From the NCBI GenBank assembly GCA_034509735.1, contig JACGWO010000010.1, forward strand, positions 3,782,001 to 3,846,000: a stretch of 64,000 nucleotides of DNA, written 5' to 3'. The notes below the pieces were generated by a model. It had not been told where the DNA came from. It ran no database searches and saw only the letters and a list, made by a program, of their open reading frames with translations. Both the position numbers and the translations under genes were made by a program. This DNA is from Sesamum alatum. Taxonomy: Eukaryota > Streptophyta > Magnoliopsida > Lamiales > Pedaliaceae. Positions 12,101 to 24,592 of the stretch are shown piece by piece; the first letter of the stretch is position 1, and each line of letters opens with the position of its first letter.

Positions 12101-13884
12101 GAAGCATTCGGCTTATTCTGCACTAAAATCTCTAGCTAGTCTTTATTTTACGCAGAATAACAATGATATACTCAACATTATCACTTCTATATGAAGATTT
12201 TATGAAGGAAAGATAACCATTTATAGTGTGTATTCATAGTGTCATAGGTTGGTAAGTAAATTTATTATATTTATTACATTTTTGTTTTTGAATCTGTCCC
12301 TGCTCCAAATACTTTGAAGATGTATATTATTATGTAATAATTCTATAGTAGTAGACGACATTATTATGACTTAGGATAGTCTTTGAGAATCTTTACTTGG
12401 ACAAAAGAATATTTATGGTATGAAAAGAGAAATGAAAAAGCCACTTTTTGTCTGGAAGATCTAAGCATATATATAAAGATGGATTGGATCATTAATGTGT
12501 ATAGTAGTACACAAGTTGATAAACAAGACAAGGAGACAGCCTTTTTTGTGAGGATTCAAACTTACTTCTTACATGTTAAAGGGAGTGGAGATTCAATGGT
12601 CAATGCAAGAACCAATTTTTGCATAGAATGTAATAATAATAATATATTCAAAGGTGGAATCCAAGGGAATAAAATTCTTGAATCTAATAGGAGTTAGACT
12701 ATTGGGCACCCTTTTTGGGCTCCCCTCTCTTTGCTTGAACTACAGTTCCGTCTCTACCTGTCAATTAGACAGTCAGTCACTCGTTGTGTTAGCTCTGACA
12801 GTTTAGCTCTTCAAATCCAACCGTCTAACCAATCTAGCTTCCTGGCTTCATTTCCTGCCTATTCCCTTGGGATTTTGTAGTTGCTCAAGCTCTATCTTGA
12901 TCGGAGAGTAATATGTCATTTAGTTGAAATTTTGTTGCCCGTGTTAGAAGGTCCCAGCCCGAAATTAAGTAATCCTCCACCTCACAATGGGATAATTTCC
13001 AGGAGCCCAAAGAATGTCCTCACTATCCTCCAATATGTTTACGTAATATTGGCTAAAGTATAAAAAGAAACTAATCACTCATGAGTCATGACAAGACACA
13101 TTGACATCAATTTCGACCAATTAGAGAGATTTTTGCTGGCATGCATGTATTTTTTCTATTTTTTTACTTTCATGAGTTGACAAGTGACATTAACATTTTG
13201 ATTTTATTACAGAATATTTTTATCATTTCACTCCCTTATCCCATATCACAAAGACGAAAAGTAAATACTAAATAAATAAATCTCACTAATTCCATCAATT
13301 TATCAAACAAGCTATTAGACAATCGCATCACATTTTGTTCCTCCTGTAATCACGCAATAATCAATCACCCTATAGTCCCATCCAACTTAGTAAATGTAGC
13401 CTAAATTGAAAGTATTTGACAACTTGCACCCCGAAACAAAAATTAGCTAGAATTCCATCGAAAATTCTTCGAGTCTAAAACCAGCAAGGGTTTTTTTTGT
13501 CTTTTTACAAATATACGAGTAGAATTACTAATTTTACATCTAAAGGTACATGGTAAAAACATATTACATATAGGTCATGAAGATAAATTTCTTGTTGTCA
13601 CAGAAGGAAACTACTTTTCGTAAATTGAAAGCTAAAGGTATATATACAGGAGGAGATGACTGATAGGGAAAATAAATAAAGGCTTTTTAGGCTTTTACTT
13701 TAGAGATTAACAAATTGAGTGGACAAAAATGCCCCTGCATGGCCAGCCTTCATGGATAATTTGACCGTATCTCGACCGGATAATTCGATCGGTTTTTAAG
13801 GGTGCATAATGCGATCGGTTTTCGCATCATTTCATTACTTAAGTTGAAAAGGACACAAACCATAGATTCATCACTATTTTGCTT
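9178..13884. repeat. Intergenic repeats, including a Helitron-like end at 9724-9752
   Basis: On the minus strand, 9752-9734 forms a TCCGTG/CACGGA hairpin with a 7-base loop, followed 6 bases later by CTAG at 9727-9724: a second Helitron-like 3' end. Near 11318-11365 the plus strand ends 'gcacactcatCTAGT', with a distant matching 'gtgtg', possibly a third end. The rest is AT-rich. The longest open frame (12383-12697, 104 codons) resembles no known protein and is probably chance. Confidence 0.4.
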
Positions 13885-13894
13885 TTAACTCTTT

Positions 13895-14359
13895 GGGTAA
13901 ATTACGTCCGGCTCCCCTCAAATTTGATAAAATTATAAATATTTTTATCGTTGTTTGAAAAATTATTAATATCCTATTAACAATAACGTATGTTCAATAG
14001 TTGGCCCATTCAGCCATCAGCTTACGTTAGGACTTCATTTAAATTGCCCATAATGCATTTTGGACCCTAAATTATAATTTTACATATTTTTTAAAATTCT
14101 ATGTATTTTTTTATAATAACATTCACCCAAAATCTGATTTTTACAATTTTTTTATAATAATGTCAGACCAGCATAATTTTTTTTTGTATTCTTTTAATTT
14201 TATTAAATTAAAATTTCAATAAGGGTAAAATTGACATTTTCAACTTACTGTCCCAGGTTACATAATAACATCACATATCAGGGGTATCTGTAATTTCTTA
14301 AGTAACAAGTGGGTATTTTTAATTGTCTCAAACCTTATGAAAACTCGATGCAATTTACC
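13895..14359. mobile_element. Mutator-like MITE with 10 bp target duplication
   Basis: The element starts GGGTAAATTACGTC and ends GATGCAATTTACC. It is flanked by a perfect 10 bp direct repeat, TTAACTCTTT, at 13885-13894 and 14360-14369. A duplication of 9-11 bp is the hallmark of Mutator-like transposition. It is 465 bp long and non-coding. Wording such as 'gttgtttgaaaaatta' is shared with the elements at 15742 and 39672. Confidence 0.8.
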
Positions 14360-14495
14360 TTAACTCTTTTGATGAATATTTGCGACACCACTAATAAATA
14401 GGTGCTCTCCCTTAATAAAAAAATATAGATATAAATAACTACGGATCTATACATATACATGTTCGATTGTATTAATGGTTTATGTTAGACTATTA

Positions 14496-15425
14496 GGCCC
14501 CGTTTGGCTCGTGTGATTAGGCATGATAAATAATCTTATCATGCCTAATCACACGTTTGGTTAGTAATATTAGAGCTCGGCATTAACACCGGGCCCTGTC
14601 TTATTTATCAAATTTTGAGGGACAATGGATCACACTCAGATCCACAATCACACTAATTACTATAAGCTAGTATTATTTTTTCCCCTCACATTTACCCTTC
14701 TATACATTCTCTCTCTTTCCCCCGGTCTCCACTTTGCAATTCTTTCGCCCTTTTTTCTCCTTTGTTTCTTCTGCCAACATAAGCTTCACCAGAAACATAG
14801 ATTTCACATTTCTTCCTATTGTTATTTGTAAAGACGATATTAAGATGCGAAAAAATAGAACAACTCTTTAAATACATGTAAAATTTAAAAAACACTTTTG
14901 ACTATTTAAACTTTGCCACGTTTGTATTTTGAGAATTACTTGCATGATTAAAAAAATGTCTTTCAAATTATAATAATTAAATAATAAAATTAATATTATG
15001 AAAAATGGCACTTTTTTTTTTGGCTAATTTTGAAAAATATTTGAGTTTTAAGTAATTAACTAAATTGAATAAGGATTTTGAAACTCTACTTCATATAAAT
15101 ATAGAAAAAAGAAAATATTTACGACTTGATTTTATATTAAGCAATTATATTTCAATAAATAATTTAGAGGTTTTTAGTTTTTATTTTTGTAACCATTAAC
15201 AAGGTATAATATAAAAATGTAAATAACTTGAAAGATGATACCCTTAATAGTCTTTTTACAATTAATCAAACTTTATAATCCCTTCAACCAAACACCATAT
15301 TATATAATCACATAGGATATCCTGCATATAATATTTCAAACCAAACAACATATAACGTAAGATATGATTCATTATCATTTAATTTTGTATCACACCTAAT
15401 CCTATCACACAAACCAAACGAGCCC
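14496..15425. mobile_element. Tourist-like (PIF/Harbinger) MITE
   Basis: The left end GGCCCCGTTTGGCTCGTGTG mirrors the right end, which reads GGGCTCGTTTGGTTTGTGTG on the opposite strand. The flanks are TTA on both sides (14493-14495 and 15426-15428), the target duplication of PIF/Harbinger elements. The left arm carries an extra short hairpin (aggcatgataa/ttatcatgcct). At about 930 bp it is long for a MITE. No transposase frame is present. Confidence 0.75.
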
Positions 15426-15741
15426 TTAATATATAATAATTTGAATCCATCTCCAAATATTTTTCAAACATCTCCTTAATAGTAAATACCATACCACAAA
15501 ACATTTACGCGCAAAATATTTTCCTAACTAAAACAAACATTTCACATTTGGTTAAATTACATTGACACTCGTTGAGGTTCGATCCAAATACATAAAGACC
15601 TCATGCTTTTTATAAATTACAAGTACACCTCTAAGTGGTGTTAGTGTTATATTTTTTAGAAGGTGTTTGTGTAAGCTTTTACGTCTAGTTATGAGGTGTA
15701 GTTGATTACACTTACAACTTTAAGAGGTGTATTTATAATTT

Positions 15742-16157
15742 GGGCAATTACAGCCACCTCCCCTGAGGTTTGGCATTGTTGTTTGAAAAATTACAAATAT
15801 CCCCCCTGAGGTTTGTAAATTTTAACAAAAAGTCTGAAATTGACCATTTTGCCCTTGAATTTTAAATTATAGAAGAATTAGTCAAGGCAAATTTCATTAT
15901 TGCTCCTATGTGTCAAAAACTTAAGAAACCTCTCCCTGCGCATTGTAGTCTTCTAAAAAAAATTCAAAAAATTTTAAAAATTAAATAAAAAAACTAATTT
16001 GCATAAGGGCATTTTGGCTAGTTCACCTATAAAATTGCATGAAAACGGGTTATTTATTAGACGGTTACGAACCTCAAAGGGTATTTGTAATTTTTCAAAC
16101 AACGATGGGGTATTTGTAATTATGCCAAACCTCAGGGGAGGTAGCTGTAATTTACCC
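15742..16157. mobile_element. Mutator-like MITE, family A copy
   Basis: The ends are GGGCAATTACAGCCACCTCC and the mirrored GGTAGCTGTAATTTACCC. A perfect 9 bp duplication, TTATAATTT, flanks it at 15733-15741 and 16158-16166. Relatives with the same 'cctgaggtttg...gttgtttgaaaaattacaaata' interior occur at 29838-30264 and 39672-40094. No coding capacity. Confidence 0.85.
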
Positions 16158-16196
16158 TTATAATTTTGCAAAAGATTGAAAAAATTGGGATAATTA

Positions 16197-16720
16197 CACT
16201 CCCCTCCCCTGAAGTTTGGTATAATTACACGTAGACTCAATGTGGTTTAGAAAATTACAAATTTTGCTTTTTTCTAATAAATAGGTCATTCCCTTAGTAA
16301 AAAATTCACCGAATTTATTGATATTAGCAAAACCCTGAATGAAAATTGATATTTACCATTGATTGACTTAATACTGACTTATTGTAGGTTAAATAAATCG
16401 TTTTATGACCAAACGACCCTTATATATCTTCTCACGTTGATGCATGTGAGGAGGTGTATCTTCATCATTATAAGGGTAGTTTAGTCATAAAAGATTTTTT
16501 TGGCCTGCAATAAGCTATTAATAAGTCAATCAAGAGTAAATATCATTTTTCATTAATTTTGTTTTTGTTAATATCAACAAATTTGGTGAATTTTGACTAA
16601 CGGATAGATCTATTTATTAGACGGACACAAAGTTCAGGAGTACTAGATGTAATTTTTCAAATCACGGAAAATTTATGTATAATTACACCAAACTTCAAGG
16701 AAGGAGAGGATAATTATCCC
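16197..16720. mobile_element. MITE, family B copy 2
   Basis: Starts GGGATAATTACACTCC and ends GAGGATAATTATCCC. The interior is collinear with the element at 4181-4594 but contains an extra block near 16400-16490 ('cacgttgatgcatgtgaggagg'). It lies only 39 bp from the family A element on its left, so this is a small MITE cluster. Confidence 0.75.
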
Positions 16721-16955
16721 AAACTATTTTTATATTTAAACCTAGTATCAAGGGTATTGAAGTAATTTATCCTTCAAATTTTGGATTGTATAGTGACTTG
16801 AAAGTGGCTATTGGCATCGGACAAGTGTTTTAAACATCCCAAGCCCAAAGACTATAACAGAAAGGGGGCAATTTTAGGTAGGCCCAGCCCATTAAAAGAT
16901 GGACGGAATTTATGGAATTAAATTTATACCGGACTTGTGAGAATGTAATACATCT

Positions 16956-17370
16956 GTTCGATCGTTTTATCTAAAAGTTTAAACTGTTAGAATGGAGAAT
17001 CATTATTAATATCTTAACATGTTGCCCTCGTGTATAAATCCTGTACATGAAACTTTTTTTTTATAAATAGATAACAATAGAATTCAAACTCAAAACCTCT
17101 TATTTAGCTTGCTCTGATACCATGTTAAACGACCACTTCATCCAAAAGTTTAAACTGTTAGAAATAAAAATAATTTAATATTAATATCTTAACAAGGTCC
17201 CCCTCATTTGCAAAACCTGCACGTGAAATATTTTTTTATAAATATGTGGCAATGAAATTCAAACAAAAAACCTCTTATTTATCTTGATCCTGATACCACG
17301 TTAAACGTTCACTTCATCCAATACCTTAATCTATTACAGTGAAAAATAATTTAATACTAATATCTTAACA
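16956..17370 (-). mobile_element. Tandem TRIM retrotransposon: three LTRs, two internal domains
   Basis: Three copies of a 64-72 bp LTR (16956-17019, 17123-17194, 17299-17370) end with variants of TTAATATCTTAACA, and two of them begin (T/C)GTTAAACG. The two roughly 103 bp internal domains (17020-17122 and 17195-17298) end next to the LTR with 'gctctgatacca' and 'gatcctgatacca'. On the minus strand these read TGGTATCAGAGC and TGGTATCAGGATC, the primer-binding site complementary to initiator methionine tRNA. Tiny LTRs, a primer site and no coding sequence define a terminal-repeat retrotransposon in miniature. The shared central LTR implies a tandem dimer. Confidence 0.85.
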
Positions 17371-17932
17371 TTCCGTATCATTGGACCAGTGATATCAATA
17401 TCCGAACGTCAATACATAGTCTAATTACTCACTTGATGACTAATTATGTTAGATCATAAAGATAGCGATAATTACATCATAAATAGATTATTTTTTATGT
17501 TAATATTTGTCATGATTTTAATTTCGACGAATACGAATACTTTGGTTTCGATAGGAGTTGCAACTGTTGAAGATCTCTAGGCAATCTGATACGTATATTA
17601 CCTACTTAATTAACTGGCTCCCAAACACCACCTAACTTAGAAGGTATGAGAAGGTTTAGATATGATAATCTCCTCCCCATACTCAATATTTGGCCTGACA
17701 TGAAATATTGGATGGTAATTTTGAAAAATAAGATGAGAACACTTTTTTAAAAAAATAAAATAAAATAAAAGGAAAGAAGTTCAATTACGGAATTTACATT
17801 ATTTATAGAAAAAAAGTATAATCATTGTATTTGAAATAAAAAAGGTATTTGAGACGTGTGTGGATATAATTTTATGCCGCTTGTTCTAGTACACGGCAAT
17901 ATTCACGGTTTTTCAGCATTTTAATATGAATT

Positions 17933-18110
17933 CTTTTAAACGATCATCTCATCTGTAGTTGTTATAAAGAAGAATGATCTAATATTTAATATCTTGACAT
18001 GCCCTTTTCATGTAAAAAAACCTCCCCGTCAATGAAATTTGAATCTAAAATCTTTTGATTGGTCTGACTTTGATACTATATTTCCGATCACATCAGCTAA
18101 AAGTCTAAAG
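17933..18110 (-). mobile_element. Degraded TRIM copy
   Basis: It carries 'taatatttaatatcttgaca', which matches the LTR end of the array at 16956-17370. This is followed by a collinear internal piece (cccttttcatgtaaaaaaacc, gaaatttgaatc) and a mutated primer-site region (ctgactttgatacta). It is a fourth, older relic of the same family. Confidence 0.55.
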
Positions 18111-20043
18111 AAAAGGAAAAAGAATCCCAAAAGTTACAAATGAACCTTCTTTTTTGTCAAAATTAACCAACTAAAATGTCACTTTACACAGAATTTTTCC
18201 TGTCTATATGAGTACACGTAAGATGCGTCTTTGGCTTTTACTCAAAAGCGTATTTCCAAGTAGCACCTAAATAAGAAATTAGATTTTTGTTCCATTTGTT
18301 TTGAAAAATATATTTTTCTCAAGTGCTCAATAATTCAAATATTATCATCTCTTTTCTATTATAGCATACATACATATATATATATATATCACAGGTGTTA
18401 TTGTATCACATTGAAGAAAAAAACTAATTCGGTTTGAATGAAGCGGAAAGAGTTAAACTCTTCCCAATAGGTGTGACTCCAAGGTTTCAAACACTTGTTC
18501 ATTGGGAAGAATTTGTCTTAAAATCTAACTCGCTTACTCCTGAACTAACAACTTATTGGTATTATGATTCACTAGTGGTTTTAAATTAGTACTTTTACAC
18601 GCTACATATATAAAAAAATATTGTTTAATATATAAATAATATGAATTTTAAAATAAATATAAGTATGACGATGATGTTAAACGTAGAAAATAACATATCC
18701 GATGGGGGAAAATCTACCCAAATCGAGTTTGCTCATATTTGGACTAATTATATGATAAATATATTTATAATATACTTATCATGTGATTGACGTATAGTAT
18801 CTTGAACTGTACACCACACGATAAGTGTATTGTATTTGTCATATCATCAATTTAATTCGATTACACCTAATTTGAATAGAAATTTTCATGGATCCATCAT
18901 TAACCATTGGATATCACTTTATGTCATCCTCGGATCTAGATTAATCCGATGTATTACACCTAACCACCGCATGATGACTTAAGTATTGGAAATTCTAGTT
19001 CGAACTCAACTCGATTAAATTTGAATTAATTATATGACAAGTGTATGTGTGATTAGTGTACAATTCAAAAAAAATTAATTATATAATAAGTATGTCAGAC
19101 TTGCTCTATAATTAATTTAATTGGATCAAATTTAAATCTGGCAAGAAATTTTTCAGCAAGTACATACCTACGAAGTAGGGAAGACAAGAATTTTTATTTG
19201 GTACAGCGTCCATCGTTGTCGTGGTGAATTCCCACCACTCATGTATAGCCACGTGAACGAAGAAATGGGATATGAGCCGTTGAAGTTGGGAAGAGCCCTT
19301 AAAAAACAGGTAGGCCTGCTGAGAGTGACGTCGTTTTCGGCCCATGAAAATTCCGTAGGCCCATTTTCATTGGCCATCAAGCTTGACTACACCACACACT
19401 ATAATTGACCATACACTCAGATCACACGCACTGGTTCACCTGTTGACTTGAATCACCCGTCAATTTGTGGGGCAACCCTTTGTCCATATGGGCTGAAAAG
19501 AACCTCTAGGAATAAAATTGGTTTCGTTTATGGAATGTTTTGTTTTGTTTTGTGGAAATAGATAGAGAAAAATAAAAATAAATATGTATATGTTAAAGAT
19601 ATGGTGTATGTTTAAATTTATTTTTGAAGTTAATTTTAAATAGTGTAAAAAATATATTGCATGTATTGTGTTGTATATTAGAGACAAAAAACACTGATCA
19701 TTGTCAAATCATGTCTCTTTTATATATTTTTATATATGTATATAGTAATATTTATATTTTTTGTATGTATTGTGTTGTATAGTGGGAGACAAAAAATACT
19801 GTTTATTGTCAAATCATATCTCTTTTATATATTTTTATAAATATATATATGTATATAATTATATTTATTTATTTGTAGGTAAATGTATGTATACATGGGA
19901 GATCGGGTCAAAACATCCCGTTAAGTTATTTTGGATAATGTTATGTTTGATTTTGTTTTTTCACTGTCTCAGAGACAGCTAAAAAATAAAATCAAGCAGA
20001 GCAATAGTTTATAGTTTCATTTCATCTTAACAAAAAAAAAAAA
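18111..20043. other. Intergenic sequence, no gene recognised
   Basis: The reading frames at 19112-19380 on the minus strand overlap a stretch of more balanced composition, with 'tgacgtcgttttcggccca' near 19325 (a site II-like promoter word). They match no family I know. A promoter or gene relic is possible but cannot be shown. Two imperfect copies of 'tgtattgtgttgtatagtgggagacaaaaaatactg' type sequence lie at 19660-19710 and 19765-19815, a local duplication of about 105 bp. Confidence 0.4.
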
Positions 20044-20306
20044 GGAAAAAATGCAAGTAGTCCTCCTGTGATATTGCAAATGAGCAAATTATCCTCCTAT
20101 GAAAAATAAAATAGCAATTTGCTTCCATGTGTTTTTTAAAATGAATTAATTTACCTCACCGTATTTTTTAAACTGGAGCAATTTACCTCCCTGTCTAAAG
20201 AGATAAATTGCTCCATTTTAAATAATATAGGGAGGTATATTTTTGCAGGGGGGGGAGGTAATGCGCTGATTTACAATACCACCGAGAAGTAAATTGCATT
20301 AAACCC
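20044..20306. mobile_element. MITE, family C copy 1
   Basis: Left arm 'aaaatgcaagtagtcctcct' is mirrored by the right arm, which reads 'gggtttaatgcaatttactt' on the opposite strand. The interior alternates 'gcaatttacctcc' and 'ggaggtaaattgc' words. The element at 54999-55217 has the same composition. About 263 bp, non-coding. Confidence 0.6.
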
Positions 20307-22675
20307 AAAATAATATATTGTCTATTTGTGATAAGACACTCATATAGAAACCGAACGACGAAGTCTCTACTGACAATCCTGTGGTGCCCCAGCATGCTCC
20401 GCAAATCATTCAACCCAATGCCTAATAATCGCATTGCATCGAAGACCAATAATTTGATATACAGTAGAGCAGATAATCATATCATGATGAGATGTAGTGT
20501 ATTTAGTAGGAATGATTTTTTTTACTTTCACTTTTCTTATGCGTACATTCTTTACCTGAATCAAACAAGCTCTTAATTTATGTTAGATAGTTTTATAATT
20601 GATAAAAGTTATAACTTTTATCCAAGTTATTTTATTAGTACGGTTGATTATGCGATAAAGCATATCAAAGATTAACTCTTGTAATTTTTCAGAGTGCGCT
20701 CCACGCATGCGAATAAAATCAACATGACAATTAGAGATATGAACAGAAACGTCATCCGCCCGTCCCTGCCAATTTAGGCACAACCTCTATACATATGAAC
20801 TCTTTCGGTTTTAACTTGAAACATCGGGCCACATTTGAATTAGATTTGGATTTTTTTTATTTTTTTATTTTTTATTTTTTATTTTTAATGATTGGTGAAT
20901 TTGGATTTGAATAAAATATTTGAAAATATAACTTCAAATGATCCTTCGAAATTCATCAACATTCTACTAAACATAATTTAAGCATAGGGTCGAAAATTTT
21001 GAAATTCTTTGAATTAATTAAAAATATTCAAAAAAAAAATCAAATAATCTGTTGTTAGGAATTTGAAATCAAATCCATCAATGCAAATACAATCTAAGGG
21101 GAGAACTCGACTTTAGCTCCTAATATTCAAGCTAATTCAGGGGATTTTCTACGGATTTCAGTCATAATATTAGAAGTTTTTGGATAAAATAAAATCAAAA
21201 CTATTTATATATTATTATTTGAAATTCATAGGGTTAAGTTGAAGTAGACTACTCCTTATCTTTAGAAAAACAAAAAACAAAAAAACTAGGGGGGGCTTGA
21301 TTTTTTATTTTTTATTTTTTAAGAAAATGTATATAAATTATAATTAATTCTATTTAGAATTTATCGATATAAATTATAATATAAATTTTTTTAATAAATA
21401 TTTTAAGTATATTGTAATATGTTTTAATAAAAGCCAAAACACTCTTTAAGTAGTAATATCGTGCAGCTCACGAATTTAAACGTAATTAGTGGGTAATTAC
21501 TTTGATAAAGCTTGATTTGAGATAATGTGTGAAAGGAATAATATATTCTTACCTCAAAAATCAAATGACATTGACATTTGAACTTTTTGCACATTTCCAC
21601 TCTTTATTTGGGGAAATTGCTTACATGCTTTTATTGAAGAACGTTGGCACAAAAATGTAACTAGAGTGTGTATTGATTATAGTCGAATCGAATCGAACAG
21701 AAAATTTGGTACAACAAAATAGTGTACCGAATATCAAAATAAAATTTCTATGCTACTATATAAATAATTGAAAAGTTTTGATCCGGTTAAAAACCGAATT
21801 ACCTTTTCTTTTTCGTTTACAAAATCCTATAATGTCAAGAAAACAGAAGAGTTCAATTCTAATATTAAAATTAAATATAATTTCAATATATTAAAAAAAC
21901 AATTAAATTAAAATATATCTAACCCTTCTTTCACATTTCACAAAACTTAATAATTATTTTTTTATCATGCTTTTTATTTGTGTTTAACTTCTCGAAGAAA
22001 ATATTTAAACAAAAGACAAAATCAACATATTACACTGTCTGCACCCTTCTCACACATGCACACTACACCAAATTTGGATCCAATATGAGAAAGAAAAGAA
22101 AGCAAAGAGTCGTGAAAGAAAACCTCGTAATTTTTATTACATCTTCTATTCTATTTTATATATATACCTCACATATATAAAAATTATGTTATTAATTAAT
22201 TTTATTTAAGAAACTTTGTGACGTTTATATATAAATAAAATAGATGGTTCAACAAGAATTGTAATAGAAAATCCAATTCAGAAAGAGCAAAAAGATGAGA
22301 AAATAAAGACAAAAATGATAATTGAAGATAGATAAATAATTAATTAAAATAATTTTGACGGATAAAAAATATACAAATTCACATCTTTTCAATTATAAAG
22401 TGAGTGTTTGCAGCTATTCAAAATAGCGATTGTCAGTTTTTGTTGAAAATAACTTAAAAAGAGTGTTTTTTTTTATTTATAATTTTTGTTCTCTAAACGA
22501 TTAAAAACTATCAGCAACTCCTTACCAGCTTCGATAATTTATTTATAAAATTATAAATATTAAGTTGTTTTCTCAAATACTTCAATTTAAACTTTTTTTT
22601 CTCACTTTTTACTTTTATTTTCAAACATTTTAAACTTTCACAATTGCCTAACTACTATAACAAAATTAATTATTC
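20307..22675. other. Intergenic sequence, nothing recognised
   Basis: Strongly AT-rich, with several T runs around 20850-20885 and 21300-21320. The short open frames match no known protein. Confidence 0.5.
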
Positions 22676-22955
22676 CCCTACGCTATAAATCACTATGGCT
22701 TAGAAATCGTTGTAAATCAATACTATCTACTATGGTCACCAATGCGAAAACTTAAATTTTAACAATGTTAATTATCATTTGCCATGGTTTTACTTGTATC
22801 CAAAATATTGCTATAGTTTTTAGCTGTTGCAAATGCTTTCGGAAACAACGGCTAATAGCTGTTGCACAGCCGTGATTAATTAGTACCCACGATGAACTTT
22901 ATCTTTAATCATAGTAATTAATAACCATAGTGAAAAATCATATTCCTTTTAGCGA
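22676..22955. repeat. CACTA-like terminal repeat element
   Basis: The left edge 'cgctataaatcactatggc' is mirrored by the right edge, read on the minus strand as 'cgctaaaaggaatatgattt' followed by 'ttcactatgg'. The interior shares 'ggaaacaacggctaatagct' with 835-1100. The family call is by resemblance to plant CACTA ends. No transposase is present. Confidence 0.45.
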
Positions 22956-23692
22956 ACTCACATAATTCTTAAAACAATTTATTCCCATCATAAACATAAA
23001 AGTTCTTGCAAACACTCCTGAATAGAATAATATAGACAAAAAAACACTATTGTATGGAAAATAGTTTTGTAGGGAAGTGAAGAAAAAAAGAAACCTTAAA
23101 AAAAATCCGCCTGTTTGTTTATGTTTCATTTTCAACTTACACGTCCCAGCACTATATGAAATAAATATCACGGAACGAAATTTGACTTTGGAGTCCATCC
23201 AAACGTCGCCTTAAATATATTTTCTATACATGCATATATATATCCAAATTCATTACATGGTTCCAAAATCCAACCATCTGACACTAATAAATTTATTGGA
23301 AATGGCGCGAAATTAAGTCCAAAGTCAGCTAAAAAAATGTCGAAAATGGCGTCTGATCTCAACACCATGTTTGGATCTTATCCACATCTTGTCCAAGCAA
23401 ATTTGACTACCAAATATCCAAATAATAACACATTCCATTAATATGGACAGGAAATAATTACATTAATATTCTCAACAATCTTAACGATTTCGACAAAATC
23501 GTGGGATTCAGTTAGAATTTTGAGTTTCCACAAAGGAGATGGAAAAAACCTCAACAGTCAAATATACATTTACGGAAATTTTTACATATTTTTGTAATTT
23601 TCTTCTCAACTCTATCCATTCAATTAATTAATATTCCCATAATACATATAACATACATTATTCTATGTGGAAATTATCCACAAATACTTTAT
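22956..23692. other. Intergenic sequence, nothing recognised
   Basis: AT-rich sequence without a recognisable gene or paired repeat ends. Confidence 0.5.
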
Positions 23693-23993
23693 GGAAAAAT
23701 AGTAATTTTGGTCTTGTAAGTATAGAAGGTAACAATTATAGTCATGTACGAATTCATTTTTGATAATTTTGTCCTATAATTTTAAAAATTCACACATAGA
23801 GAATAAAAATGGCTGAAAAAGTGCGTCTAATATTAAGTTGGTCATGTGCACTTTTTCGATTGTTTTAGCGAATTCAAGCCTTTTCTGTTGAATGTGTGGA
23901 ATTTTTGAATTACAAGACAAAAATACCAAAATAAATTCGTACATAATTAAAATTGTCACCTCATAGTTATAGGATTAATATTGCAATTTCCCG
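23693..23993. mobile_element. Mutator-like foldback MITE
   Basis: The two halves form one long imperfect inverted repeat: 'tacgaattcatttt' against 'aaaataaattcgta', and 'gtgcgtctaat' near the centre. The flanks ATACTTTAT (23684-23692) and ATACTCTAT (23994-24002) are a 9 bp duplication with one difference. 301 bp, non-coding, 600 bp upstream of the transporter gene. Confidence 0.65.
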
Positions 23994-24507
23994 ATACTCT
24001 ATTTCCTTAATATACCAGTCTTCTTGGTTGGACTCTCATAAGAAACTTTTAGCTCAAATCGAGTCTGAGTATATTTAAACTATCACACGATAAATATATT
24101 ATACTCGTTATATGATTGATATATCAAAAGAATGATCTTATCTAAGTTGGATAAATTTTTTCCAACTCGAACACTATACTTAAAATATGTCAAGAAGTTG
24201 ACTTGTATTTTGTTTAGACTTCTGATGTGGCTCGACAACCTTTCCCTATCCAAATAATATTAAAGTGTCTTCTACGACTGCATTCAATTGTGTCTTTTTG
24301 TTACTTAGTTGGAGATTCTTTTCCTATATAAAATGCTTGATATTTGCATGCAATTATAATGGTATCTCTAGGTGGGAGTGACTAATCTGATCTAAATTCT
24401 ATTCCATCTTCTATTGTATCTGATCCAATTAGGGATTGTACATGCATTGAACCGTTTACTCCACCCACCATTTACTTTCTTGGTCGACCTAAAACTATGT
24501 CTTTTTC

Positions 24508-24517
24508 TTATATATAG
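24508..24517 (+). promoter_or_regulatory. TATA box of the polyol transporter gene
   Basis: TTATATATAG lies about 80 bases before the ATG, which would give a leader of roughly 50 bases. A second candidate, CCTATATAAAAT, lies at 24325-24336. Which one is used cannot be decided from sequence. Confidence 0.45.
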
Positions 24518-24592
24518 TTTGCAAGTTGCGAGGTTTGTGCTTGTAGGGTTGCAAGAAAAACCAGTTGTTTGTGATAAACTCGACCGACGACA

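Noticed and set aside
12383..12697. 104-codon open frame as a possible gene
   Set aside because: No family resemblance, no promoter or splice context, and AT-rich composition typical of the intergenic background.
19112..19380. Two overlapping minus-strand frames as a possible small gene
   Set aside because: Neither resembles a known protein, and they conflict with each other. A promoter relic is equally likely.
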